From the NCBI RefSeq assembly GCF_031450805.1, contig NZ_JARTVY010000004.1, positions 496,001-560,000 on the forward strand: 64,000 bases of DNA, read 5' to 3'. The notes under the pieces were generated by a model, which saw nothing but the letters and a program-made list of their open reading frames with translations, was not told where the DNA came from and searched no databases. Below are positions 16,200-23,596 of the stretch, piece by piece. The DNA comes from Caballeronia sp031450805 (lineage in GTDB: Bacteria > Pseudomonadota > Gammaproteobacteria > Burkholderiales > Burkholderiaceae). The position numbers and the translations under genes are program-made. Within the stretch, counting starts at the first letter, position 1, and every line of letters begins with the position of its first letter.

Positions 16200-17531
16200 T
16201 CAAAGTTCGGCGCCTGCCGAAAGTTCCTTGAACCAAATGGCTGTCGATACAGCGATGTCTGAAATCGGCCGGCCCGGTAGCGGACGCGGCCTCGGATGCT
16301 TCAGGACTTGCTGCACGAGTTCGTTCGACTGGCCTAGCGCATATTCCGCGATCAGCTTTCCGGCCGACGAGCCGCGACTGAGTCCGAGCCCGTTGCAGCC
16401 GATCGACTGGAAAACACCGTCGTCGCGCTTTCCGAAAAGCGATCCGCTATTGGCCGACAAACATAATGCGCCGCCCCACGTGTACTCGAATTCGACGTCC
16501 TTCAACATCGGGAACCGCCGGTCGAAGGATCGCTGGTGCATTGCCTTCGCTTTACTTATATCGGCATCCGAAATAGTTACGCCCGGCCGGAAAGCGAAGT
16601 GATTGCGCACACAGATACGATCGGTGATCAGCCTGCGCACCGTCGACCCGACAGGGTCTGCCGGAATCAGCGCCCACGACGGCAGGCCGCCGAGCCGCGC
16701 GACTTCCTCGCGATTCATCACACGCGTCATGGATGCAAAGGTGTACACCGGCAGCAAGCCATTGGCGTCCTTTCCGAACGTCGCAGCGTAAGAGTTCGTG
16801 CAGAGAATCACTTGCCTTGCGACGATTTTTCCTTCAGCGAACGTAAGCGTCTTCACGCCCGCGCCGGAATCGATGCCTTTGACTGCACTTAGCTCGAATA
16901 TCCTGACGTTGTCGGGCAGTGCAGCGGCGAGTCCACGCATCAGCGCGGCAGGCTGCACCGTGCTGCATCCCGGCGTAAGAATCGCGGCCTTATAGAAGCC
17001 GCTGCCAGTCACTGACTGGATCGCTGCTTCATCGAGCCGTTCGAAGTTTTCACCGATGGTTTCCAGTCCCTTCGCAAAGTGCTCGAGCGCCGCCTTGCCG
17101 TGCTTGTTGACGGCGGCGTGATACTTGCCGTCATCGCGCCAGTCGCAATCGATCTTGTGTTCGATGACGGCGGACCGCACATAGTCGATACCATGACGCT
17201 GCAAGCGTATGTCGGCCTTATCGGCTTCGACGCTGCGCGAATAGCTTTCGCTGCTGATATCGTGCGGAAGGTCCACGAAAAAGCCCGAGTTGCGCCCCGC
17301 TGTTCCGCGTCCTATCCGGTCAGCCTCGACCAGTGCAATCGATGAATCGGGACTAAGCTCCGCAAGACGCCGGGCCGCGCAGAGTCCCGTAATGCCTCCT
17401 CCGATCACGACCCAATCGAACTGAAGGTTTGAGGCGACTTTCGCCGCTTGGGCGGGGGGCGGAAGACTCTCCCACCAGCCATTCACGCCGTCGGGGGTTG
17501 GTACGCGCCCGAAGTCCAGTTTGGAGCTCAT
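16200..17531 (-). CDS. FAD-dependent amine oxidoreductase (DAO family)
   Basis: A 443-residue DAO-superfamily flavoprotein. The FAD-binding motif WVVIGGGITGLCAARRLA is preceded by a PPPAQAA segment typical of PuuB/OrdL-type enzymes, and GRGTAGRNSGF follows. The C-terminal FAD contact region is GCNGLGLSRG. It should oxidise a secondary or N-substituted amine or amino acid. D-hydroxyproline, gamma-glutamyl-amine and N-methyl amino acid oxidation are all possible. I chose the ATG at 17531; a GTG at 17540 would start three bases after the upstream stop. Neither has a Shine-Dalgarno sequence, so translation is probably coupled to the preceding gene. Confidence 0.88.
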   Translation of the reverse strand: MSSKLDFGRVPTPDGVNGWWESLPPPAQAAKVASNLQFDWVVIGGGITGLCAARRLAELSPDSSIALVEADRIGRGTAGRNSGFFVDLPHDISSESYSRSVEADKADIRLQRHGIDYVRSAVIEHKIDCDWRDDGKYHAAVNKHGKAALEHFAKGLETIGENFERLDEAAIQSVTGSGFYKAAILTPGCSTVQPAALMRGLAAALPDNVRIFELSAVKGIDSGAGVKTLTFAEGKIVARQVILCTNSYAATFGKDANGLLPVYTFASMTRVMNREEVARLGGLPSWALIPADPVGSTVRRLITDRICVRNHFAFRPGVTISDADISKAKAMHQRSFDRRFPMLKDVEFEYTWGGALCLSANSGSLFGKRDDGVFQSIGCNGLGLSRGSSAGKLIAEYALGQSNELVQQVLKHPRPRPLPGRPISDIAVSTAIWFKELSAGAEL

Positions 17532-17543
17532 ACGATTCACGAG

Positions 17544-18431
17544 TTACTGTGCGTTGCGCAGCAAGGGTTGAACGACGGATGCGAATGCCTTGCGCTCTTC
17601 GTCCGTCAGCGTGCCGAGCGGCGCGCGCGCATTCCCGACGGGCAGGCCAGCCAGTTCGCAGCCGTATCGCACGTACTGAATGAATTTGCCGCTGCGCTCG
17701 AGCAGTTCGAGCACCGGCAGCAATGCGCCCATCAATTGGCGCCCTTTGACGAAGTCGCCTTGCGTGCATGCTTCAAGCAACTCGACGTGCGATTCGGGAA
17801 TGAAATTCGCCGCAGCGCCCACCCAGCTCTTGGCGCCCCACGCGAAGAATTCGAGCGCCTGATCGTCCATGCCGCAACTGAGGACGAGTCGATCCTTGAA
17901 GTGAGTTGCGAGATGGTGCAAATGCCCGATGTCGCCCGTGCTTTCTTTCATTGCCTGAAAATTCGGGCGTTCGAGCAGCTTTTCCAGGACCGCGTCGCTG
18001 ATTTCCGTGCCTGTTCGCGCGGGGAAGTTATAGAGCATGACCGGAAGATCGACGGCGTCATCGACCTTCAGGAAGTGCGACAGAAGCTCTTCCTGCGTCG
18101 GCTGTGCGTAGTAAGGCGTGGCCATCAGCAGCGCCGACATGCCCGCCTGTTTCGCAGCAAGACCAAGGTGGATCACGTCCTTTGTCGTCGTCGCATTGAT
18201 GCCTGCTGAGAGCACCGTCTTGCCGCCTACTGCATCGACGACCGTGTGATACGTCTTCACGCGTTCGTCCAGCGTCAGCGCGTAATACTCGCCCGTCGTG
18301 CCACCGACACCCAGGCCGCTTAGCCGGCCCACGAGTCCTTTCGCGTGCCTTGCGAGCAGCGCATGATCGATTTCGCCGTCCGCAGTGAATGGCGTGACGA
18401 GCGGTGCATGAACTCCTTCGAAGCTGACCAT
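17544..18431 (-). CDS. Dihydrodipicolinate synthase family lyase
   Basis: A 295-residue DapA-superfamily protein. The Schiff-base lysine is K162 (AMKESTGD), the conserved tyrosine Y134 (LYNFPARTG) and the pyruvate-carboxylate loop GGTTGEYY at 43-50. The superfamily includes DapA, sialic acid lyase and pyrroline-4-hydroxy-2-carboxylate deaminase. Position within a catabolic set with an FAD amine oxidoreductase, an aldehyde dehydrogenase and a ProC-like protein argues for the deaminase/lyase type rather than lysine synthesis. The ATG at 18431 has GAGAGAGAAC upstream. The next gene begins within 3-12 bases of its stop. Confidence 0.88.
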   Translation of the reverse strand: MVSFEGVHAPLVTPFTADGEIDHALLARHAKGLVGRLSGLGVGGTTGEYYALTLDERVKTYHTVVDAVGGKTVLSAGINATTTKDVIHLGLAAKQAGMSALLMATPYYAQPTQEELLSHFLKVDDAVDLPVMLYNFPARTGTEISDAVLEKLLERPNFQAMKESTGDIGHLHHLATHFKDRLVLSCGMDDQALEFFAWGAKSWVGAAANFIPESHVELLEACTQGDFVKGRQLMGALLPVLELLERSGKFIQYVRYGCELAGLPVGNARAPLGTLTDEERKAFASVVQPLLRNAQ

Positions 18432-18488
18432 CGTGTTCTCTCTCGATTCGGTTATGAACTTTCGGTTAAGGGCGATGCGGCACTCGAC

Positions 18489-19784
18489 TCAGACGAGCGC
18501 GTCGGCCGGCGAGTAAATCGGGAACTGGCTGCAAAGATCGCGTACGCGGCTGCGCACTGAACGTTCGACGGCGTCGTTGCCCTGCGGATCGCTTTCGAGC
18601 GCATTCAGCACTTCGAGAATCATCTCGCCGACCAGCTCGAACTCTCTCGGTCCGAATCCGCGCGTCGTGCCGGCTGGCGTACCGAGACGAATGCCGGATG
18701 TCACCGTCGGGTTCTCGGTATCGAATGGAATGCCGTTCTTGTTGCAGGTGATGCCCGCGCGTTCCAGCGCTTTCTCGGCTTGGGTGCCGGTGAGACCTTT
18801 CGTGCGAAGATCGACGAGCAGCAGATGGTTGTCCGTTCCGCCCGTGACGAGACGCACGCCGCCTGCGCTCAAAGCGTCGCCGAGTGCGACTGCGTTGTTC
18901 AACACCTGATCGATGTACGTCCTGAACTCGGGCCGTAACGCCTCGCCGAATGCCACCGCTTTGCCCGCGATGACGTGCATCAACGGCCCGCCTTGCAAGC
19001 CGGGAAATACCGCCGAATTGATTTTCTTGGCGATGTCGCCGTTGTTCGTCAGCACGAAGCCGCCGCGCGGGCCTCGCAACGTCTTGTGCGTCGTCGACGT
19101 CACCACGTCCGCAAAGCGGATCGGATTCTCGTGACGCCCCGCCGCGACGATGCCCGCAATATGCACCATGTCGACCATCAGCAATGCGCCGACGCTATCG
19201 GCGATCTCGCGGAACTTCGCGAAATCGAGCGCCCTCGGATAAGCCGAGTAACCCGCGATGATCATCTTCGGGCGATGCTCCTCGGCCAGGCGCCGGACTT
19301 GTTCGAAGTCGATGCGATAGCTATCGGGACTCACACCGTATTGCACCGCGTTGAACCATTTCCCCGACAACGCGGGACGTGCGCCGTGCGTGAGGTGACC
19401 GCCCGCATCGAGCGCCATGCCCATCACCGTGTCGCCGGGCTCGAGCAGCGCGAGCATCACCGCGCCGTTGGCCTGCGCGCCGGAATGCGGTTGCACGTTC
19501 GCGAATTCGGCGTCGAAAAGCGCCTTGACGCGATCGATGGCAAGCGATTCGATGCGATCCACGTGATCGCATCCGCCGTAATACCGACGCGACGGATATC
19601 CTTCGGCATACTTATTGGTCAACACCGTCCCTTGAGCCTGCATGACCGCTGCCGAGACGATATTCTCCGACGCAATCAACTCGATCTGCGTCTGCTGGCG
19701 GCGCGTCTCGAGCGTAATTTCCGAGGCAATGACCGGATCGCGGTCCTGAAGCGTCTCCGCGAAAAAGCGTGCTGTTTGATTCAT
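18489..19784 (-). CDS. glyA: Serine hydroxymethyltransferase
   Basis: A 431-residue SHMT. The PLP lysine is K234 in TSTTHKTLRGPRGG, ELIASENIVS lies at the N-terminus and NKYAEGYPSRRYYGG at 57-71. It interconverts serine and glycine with tetrahydrofolate one-carbon units in the cytosol. Placement between a betaine-type ABC importer and amine-oxidising enzymes suggests a catabolic paralog that handles glycine or one-carbon units from demethylation. The usual housekeeping copy would be elsewhere. The ATG at 19784 has GGAG upstream; an ATG at 19817 is less likely. Confidence 0.95.
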   Translation of the reverse strand: MNQTARFFAETLQDRDPVIASEITLETRRQQTQIELIASENIVSAAVMQAQGTVLTNKYAEGYPSRRYYGGCDHVDRIESLAIDRVKALFDAEFANVQPHSGAQANGAVMLALLEPGDTVMGMALDAGGHLTHGARPALSGKWFNAVQYGVSPDSYRIDFEQVRRLAEEHRPKMIIAGYSAYPRALDFAKFREIADSVGALLMVDMVHIAGIVAAGRHENPIRFADVVTSTTHKTLRGPRGGFVLTNNGDIAKKINSAVFPGLQGGPLMHVIAGKAVAFGEALRPEFRTYIDQVLNNAVALGDALSAGGVRLVTGGTDNHLLLVDLRTKGLTGTQAEKALERAGITCNKNGIPFDTENPTVTSGIRLGTPAGTTRGFGPREFELVGEMILEVLNALESDPQGNDAVERSVRSRVRDLCSQFPIYSPADALV

Positions 19785-19867
19785 GTATGCGACTCCGACA
19801 CCTTCCTGACAAGACATGGCAGCGCTTTCTTCGTGGATGCATCGGTCGAAGAAAGCGCCTGCGGCTC

Positions 19868-20743
19868 TCACTGCTCGAGCCACGCTTTTACTTTTTCCGG
19901 GTGCGCCTCGACGAACTTCTTCGCGGCGCCGGGCCAGTCGTTGGTCGTGTTGCCTTCGAATTCGATGGACTCCACGTCCGCCAGCGTCAGCTTGAAGTGG
20001 CGAAAGAAGACATCGGCGCGGGGAAACTTCGTCGCGAACTGCTTCGATGCGAAGCCGTGCACCTGCTCTTCGCCGCCGAGCGCGCCCTTCGGGTCCTTCA
20101 GATAGCGCATCTTCCATTTCTGCCACAGCCAGTGCGGGCTCCAGACCGTCGTGACCACCCAGTTCTTCGACTGGTATGCACGCGAGATGGAGGCGAGCAT
20201 GCCGGCTTCACTCGACGACTGCAGCTTGTAGCCGGACAGGTTGTATTCCTTGATCGCCTTCTCCGACGCCTGCATCAGTCCGCCGCCCGGCTCGATGCCC
20301 TGGATGGTTCCATTGAGCTTGCTCTTGACCTCGGGCTTGTTCAGGTCGGCGATGGAACCGAGCTCGCTTTCGGGGATATAGTCCGGCACCGCCCAGCCGT
20401 TCTTGCCGCCCGAATAAATGATCCCGGTGTCCGACATGTCGTTCTTGTAGCGCGAGTAGTAGTTCGCATGCGTCACCGGCAGCCATCCGCCGACCATGAT
20501 GTCGAGATCGCCGCGCGCGACGCCCTGATACTGAATGCCGATGTCGGCCTGCACCAGCTTGACCGGCTGTTGCAGCTTCGTCTCGAGCACGTACTTCGCG
20601 ACGTTCGCCACCGCGAGCACGTCCGCCCAGTTCGTCACGGCGATCTTGACGGGCTCCGCAGCGCCCGCCGATACCGCCGTCACACCGAACGTCACAGCCA
20701 ATGCAGTTCTTGCCAGGAATCCTTTGAGGAAGCCGCCCGCCAT
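19868..20743 (-). CDS. Betaine-type ABC transporter substrate-binding protein (OpuAC/ProX-like)
   Basis: A 291-residue periplasmic protein with a Sec signal peptide (cleavage around SAGA-AEP, residue 29) followed by VKIAVTNWADVLAVANV and DIGIQYQGVARGDLDI, characteristic of OpuAC-family betaine-binding proteins. Several tryptophans (GGWLPVTH, SPHWLWQKW) could build the aromatic box that binds quaternary ammonium groups. The ATG at 20743 has an excellent AAAGGAG site. With the permease and ATPase upstream it forms a complete importer. The ligand may be glycine betaine, proline betaine, choline or carnitine. The catabolic neighbours favour a nutrient over an osmolyte role. Confidence 0.9.
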   Translation of the reverse strand: MAGGFLKGFLARTALAVTFGVTAVSAGAAEPVKIAVTNWADVLAVANVAKYVLETKLQQPVKLVQADIGIQYQGVARGDLDIMVGGWLPVTHANYYSRYKNDMSDTGIIYSGGKNGWAVPDYIPESELGSIADLNKPEVKSKLNGTIQGIEPGGGLMQASEKAIKEYNLSGYKLQSSSEAGMLASISRAYQSKNWVVTTVWSPHWLWQKWKMRYLKDPKGALGGEEQVHGFASKQFATKFPRADVFFRHFKLTLADVESIEFEGNTTNDWPGAAKKFVEAHPEKVKAWLEQ

Positions 20744-20818
20744 TTTGCACTCCTTTATAGTTCGTACAGTCGTTAGATCGCGTGGGTTGATCGTAAGGTG
20801 TTACCGGTGCGTCATCGC

Positions 20819-21709
20819 TCAGGTCTGCGCGGCACCGCTCGCGCCTTGCTTCAGGGACTTCGCCGACTTGCGCGGCTTCTTCTTCGACTTGACGCCGAAG
20901 CTCTCGGTCAGGCGGTCGAGCACGATGGCCAGCAGCACGACACCCAGCCCGCCTTCGAAGCCGATACCGATATCGAGGCGCTGAATGCCGCTCAACACGT
21001 ACTCGCCGAGCCCGCCCGCGCCGATCATCGAGGCGACGACGACCATCGACAGCGCCATCATGATCGTCTGATTCACGCCGGCCATGATCGACGGCAACGC
21101 GTTCGGAAGCTGAATCTTCCACAGCAACTGCGCATCCGTGCTGCCGAACGCGCGCCCCGCTTCGAGCAGTTCTTCGCGCACCTGCTTGATGCCGAGCGTC
21201 GTCAGTCGCACGACGGGCGGCATCGCGAAGACGATGGTGGCGATCACCGCAGGCACACGGCCGAGGCCGAACAGAATGACGGCGGGGATAAGGTAGACGA
21301 ATGCGGGCATCGTCTGCATGAAGTCGAGCAGCGAACGCAGGACCACTTCGACTCGCCGGTTGCGCGCGCCCCAGATGCCCAACGGCACGCCGATGACGAG
21401 ACTGAAAAACGTAGCGGCCACAACGAGCGCAAGTGTCGATACGGTCTGCGCCCACAGCCCCATGTAATTGATGACGTACAGCGCGACGCCGACGAACGCC
21501 GCGAAGAACACGCCGCGACGCCAGAGCGCGAGCGCCATGAGAAGCACGAGCATGGCGACGAACGGCACAGCGGCCAGTCCATCTTCGAGCAGCTTCACGA
21601 ATGCGCCGAGGACCGAAGAAAAGGCGTCGAAACCGCCGCGAAAATGCTGAAAGAGAAAGTTGACGAGGTCTTCCGCGAACTTACCGAAAATCGATGATGA
21701 CGAGTTCAT
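20819..21709 (-). CDS. proW: Betaine-type ABC transporter permease (ProW-like)
   Basis: A 296-residue inner-membrane permease from the ATG at 21709, which has GGAGAGCAGC upstream and overlaps the ATPase stop as ATGA. An upstream start at 21751 would lie within the ATPase gene. Multiple hydrophobic helices (LAAVPFVAMLVLLMALALW, ATFFSLVIGVPLGIWGAR) and the binding-protein-dependent permease loop (EAGRAFGSTDAQLLWKIQLP, A and G conserved) are present. It forms the membrane channel of the importer with the ProV-like ATPase. The C-terminus is lysine/arginine rich (KSKKKPRKSAKS). Confidence 0.92.
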   Translation of the reverse strand: MNSSSSIFGKFAEDLVNFLFQHFRGGFDAFSSVLGAFVKLLEDGLAAVPFVAMLVLLMALALWRRGVFFAAFVGVALYVINYMGLWAQTVSTLALVVAATFFSLVIGVPLGIWGARNRRVEVVLRSLLDFMQTMPAFVYLIPAVILFGLGRVPAVIATIVFAMPPVVRLTTLGIKQVREELLEAGRAFGSTDAQLLWKIQLPNALPSIMAGVNQTIMMALSMVVVASMIGAGGLGEYVLSGIQRLDIGIGFEGGLGVVLLAIVLDRLTESFGVKSKKKPRKSAKSLKQGASGAAQT

Positions 21710-22995
21710 GCTGCTCTCCGCTCCAACACTTGCCTGAGGATGGTCCGACACGAGACGACGCCGGCGAGCTTGCCGTCCCCGTCCACGACGGGAACGTCGT
21801 ACTCGCGGCCGAGCGCCACTTCAGCGAGTTCGTGCAGGTCGGCTTCCGATTGCACCGCATGCAAGTCGGGATGCAACGCATCGCGCACAGTGCGGTTGCC
21901 TGCCTTGTGCAGCCGGTCCAGCGTCACGCAGCCGACGAATCGGCCGGCCTGGTCGCAGACGTATCCGCAATCGACGTTCGAGTCGATCATGTCGGTGAGA
22001 TAGCGTTCCGCCGAAGCGCCCATGTCGCAAGCGAACACGCCCTTCTCCGGCTTTTCCATCAGGCTCGACGCAGTCAGAAAGCGCGAGACGTCCACGTTGC
22101 GGAAGAAGTCCCGCACATAATCGTCGGCGGGCGTCTGGATCAGTTCGGCAGGCGTGCCGACCTGAATCAGGCGGCCGTCTTTCATGATGCCGATCCGGCC
22201 GCCGATCTTGATCGCCTCTTCGATATCGTGCGAGATGAAAACGATCGTGCGCTGCTCTTCTTTCTGCAAACGGAGCAACTCGTTCTGCATTTCGAAGCGG
22301 ATGAGCGGGTCGAGCGCCGAGAACGCCTCATCCATGAGAAGCACGGACGGATTGACAGCGAGCGCCCGCGCGAGGCCCACGCGTTGCTGCATCCCGCCCG
22401 AGAGTTCACTCGGCAACAGCTTTTCGTATGAACCGAGTCCGACGCGCTGAAGCGCCGCGCGCGCGGTCTCGTAACGTTCGGCTTTTTTCTGACCCGACAC
22501 TTCCAGCCCGTAAGCGATGTTGTCGAGCACCGAACGGTTCGGAAGCAGCGCGAAGGACTGAAACACCATCGACATCTTCTGACGCCGCACTTCGCGCAAT
22601 TCGATGGTGGACATCGGTGCGATATCGCGGCCTTCCAGAATCACGCTGCCCGATGTCGGCTCGATCAGCCGGTTCAGGAGGCGAACCAGCGTCGACTTGC
22701 CCGATCCGGACAGTCCCATGATGACGAAGATTTCGCCGGCGCGTACGCTGAGACTCACATCGTCCACGGCGACCATGTTGCCGGTGAGTTCGAAGATTTC
22801 GTTGCGTCCGCGGCCCTGCCGCATCATGTCGAGCGCGCGCTCGGGCTTCTGGCCAAAGATCTTGGAGAGGTTCCTGACTTGCAGAATCTCCGCTCCGGCT
22901 GCAACGCCGGCTTCACGGCTCGAAGCGGCGGCCGAATGCTCAGGAACACTAACGTGTGCCAGGTGCTCCGGCGCAAGGGTCAAGTTGGGTGTCAT
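21706..22995 (-). CDS. proV: Betaine-type ABC transporter ATPase with CBS domains (ProV-like)
   Basis: A 429-residue ATPase with Walker A GLSGSGKST, Q-loop VFQSFALLP, signature LSGGMQQRV, Walker B VLLMDEAFSALD and H-loop ISHD. The C-terminal region (from about residue 310) holds paired CBS-like modules, ending DVPVVDGDGKLAGVV, which in this family sense ionic strength or nucleotides. The N-terminal segment KPERALDMMRQGRGRNEIF is the ProV-specific insert. The ATG at 22995 has GGAAC upstream. It is the first gene of a leftward run reaching the LysR gene, and its stop overlaps the permease start by four bases. Confidence 0.94.
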   Translation of the reverse strand: MTPNLTLAPEHLAHVSVPEHSAAASSREAGVAAGAEILQVRNLSKIFGQKPERALDMMRQGRGRNEIFELTGNMVAVDDVSLSVRAGEIFVIMGLSGSGKSTLVRLLNRLIEPTSGSVILEGRDIAPMSTIELREVRRQKMSMVFQSFALLPNRSVLDNIAYGLEVSGQKKAERYETARAALQRVGLGSYEKLLPSELSGGMQQRVGLARALAVNPSVLLMDEAFSALDPLIRFEMQNELLRLQKEEQRTIVFISHDIEEAIKIGGRIGIMKDGRLIQVGTPAELIQTPADDYVRDFFRNVDVSRFLTASSLMEKPEKGVFACDMGASAERYLTDMIDSNVDCGYVCDQAGRFVGCVTLDRLHKAGNRTVRDALHPDLHAVQSEADLHELAEVALGREYDVPVVDGDGKLAGVVSCRTILRQVLERRAA

Positions 22996-23530
22996 CTTTT
23001 GTTCCGACTGATAGTCAACGAATCCGGCAGCACACTGTCCGGCGCGGCCCGCGTCGAGCGCATCGCTCAGGTCCTGCTATCCGGCTCTATGCCCTGTTAC
23101 CAAACGGCTGTAATCGTTCAATGTGGCGCATGCGAATCGCACACAGTGTTTGTTATCGCCTGCAAATCAAAGCGTCTGATTCGTCAGTGCTTGTCATCGG
23201 TTCGTTCATGCACGGGTCAAAGCGTATCAAGTCAATTACAAACGCCCACTAACATTTCCTAGGCCATATGCCCTACTTTTGGTAATGCTGCTTTAGAGGG
23301 AATGGAGGCGTGCAGACGCACCACGTCAGGGCCGAATGGCTGGAGACGTTGTGCAGCGGGGCTTGGCGGGCGATGACAGATACCCGGCGCCACCGACCGT
23401 TGCGGTCGATGCTTCACGCGCAAAGCGGTGAACTTAGGGAATGTCCTTAAGCGGCCGACTAAGGGATTGTCCTTAGCCGGCTTGTCGCTAAAGAATTGTC
23501 TTGCGAGGCGGCGCCGCGATGAGCCGTCGC
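22996..23530. other. Upstream region of the ABC/catabolic operon
   Basis: This 535-base region lies between the nuoM terminator and the proV-like gene and has no supported gene. It is the presumed promoter and control region of the leftward transporter operon. Its left half (about 23090-23270) is relatively A+T rich. At 23433-23510 it contains three related imperfect palindromes, listed separately. Confidence 0.5.
23433..23510. repeat. Three tandem imperfect palindromes
   Basis: Three copies of a CTTAGGGAATGTCCTTAAG-like unit lie at 23433-23451, 23459-23476 (CTAAGGGATTGTCCTTAG, with perfect 6-base arms) and 23488-23505 (CTAAAGAATTGTCTTGCG, degenerate). Starts are 26 and 29 bases apart. They lie between the nuoM terminator and the transporter operon. 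They could be operators on one face of the helix or copies of a dispersed intergenic repeat. Confidence 0.6.
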
Positions 23531-23573
23531 AAAGAGAAACGGCCCCGGCGTGCAACTCTCGCGCCGAGGCCGT
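23531..23573 (-). terminator. Intrinsic terminator of nuoM
   Basis: On the minus strand, 24 bases after the nuoM stop, ACGGCC and CGGCG pair with CGCCG and GGCCGT around one mismatch and an 11-base loop. A T-rich tract (TTCTCTTT) follows. It indicates that nuoM is transcribed alone or as the last gene. Confidence 0.75.
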
Positions 23574-23596
23574 CTTGCAGCAAGTGCCTGTCGTTT

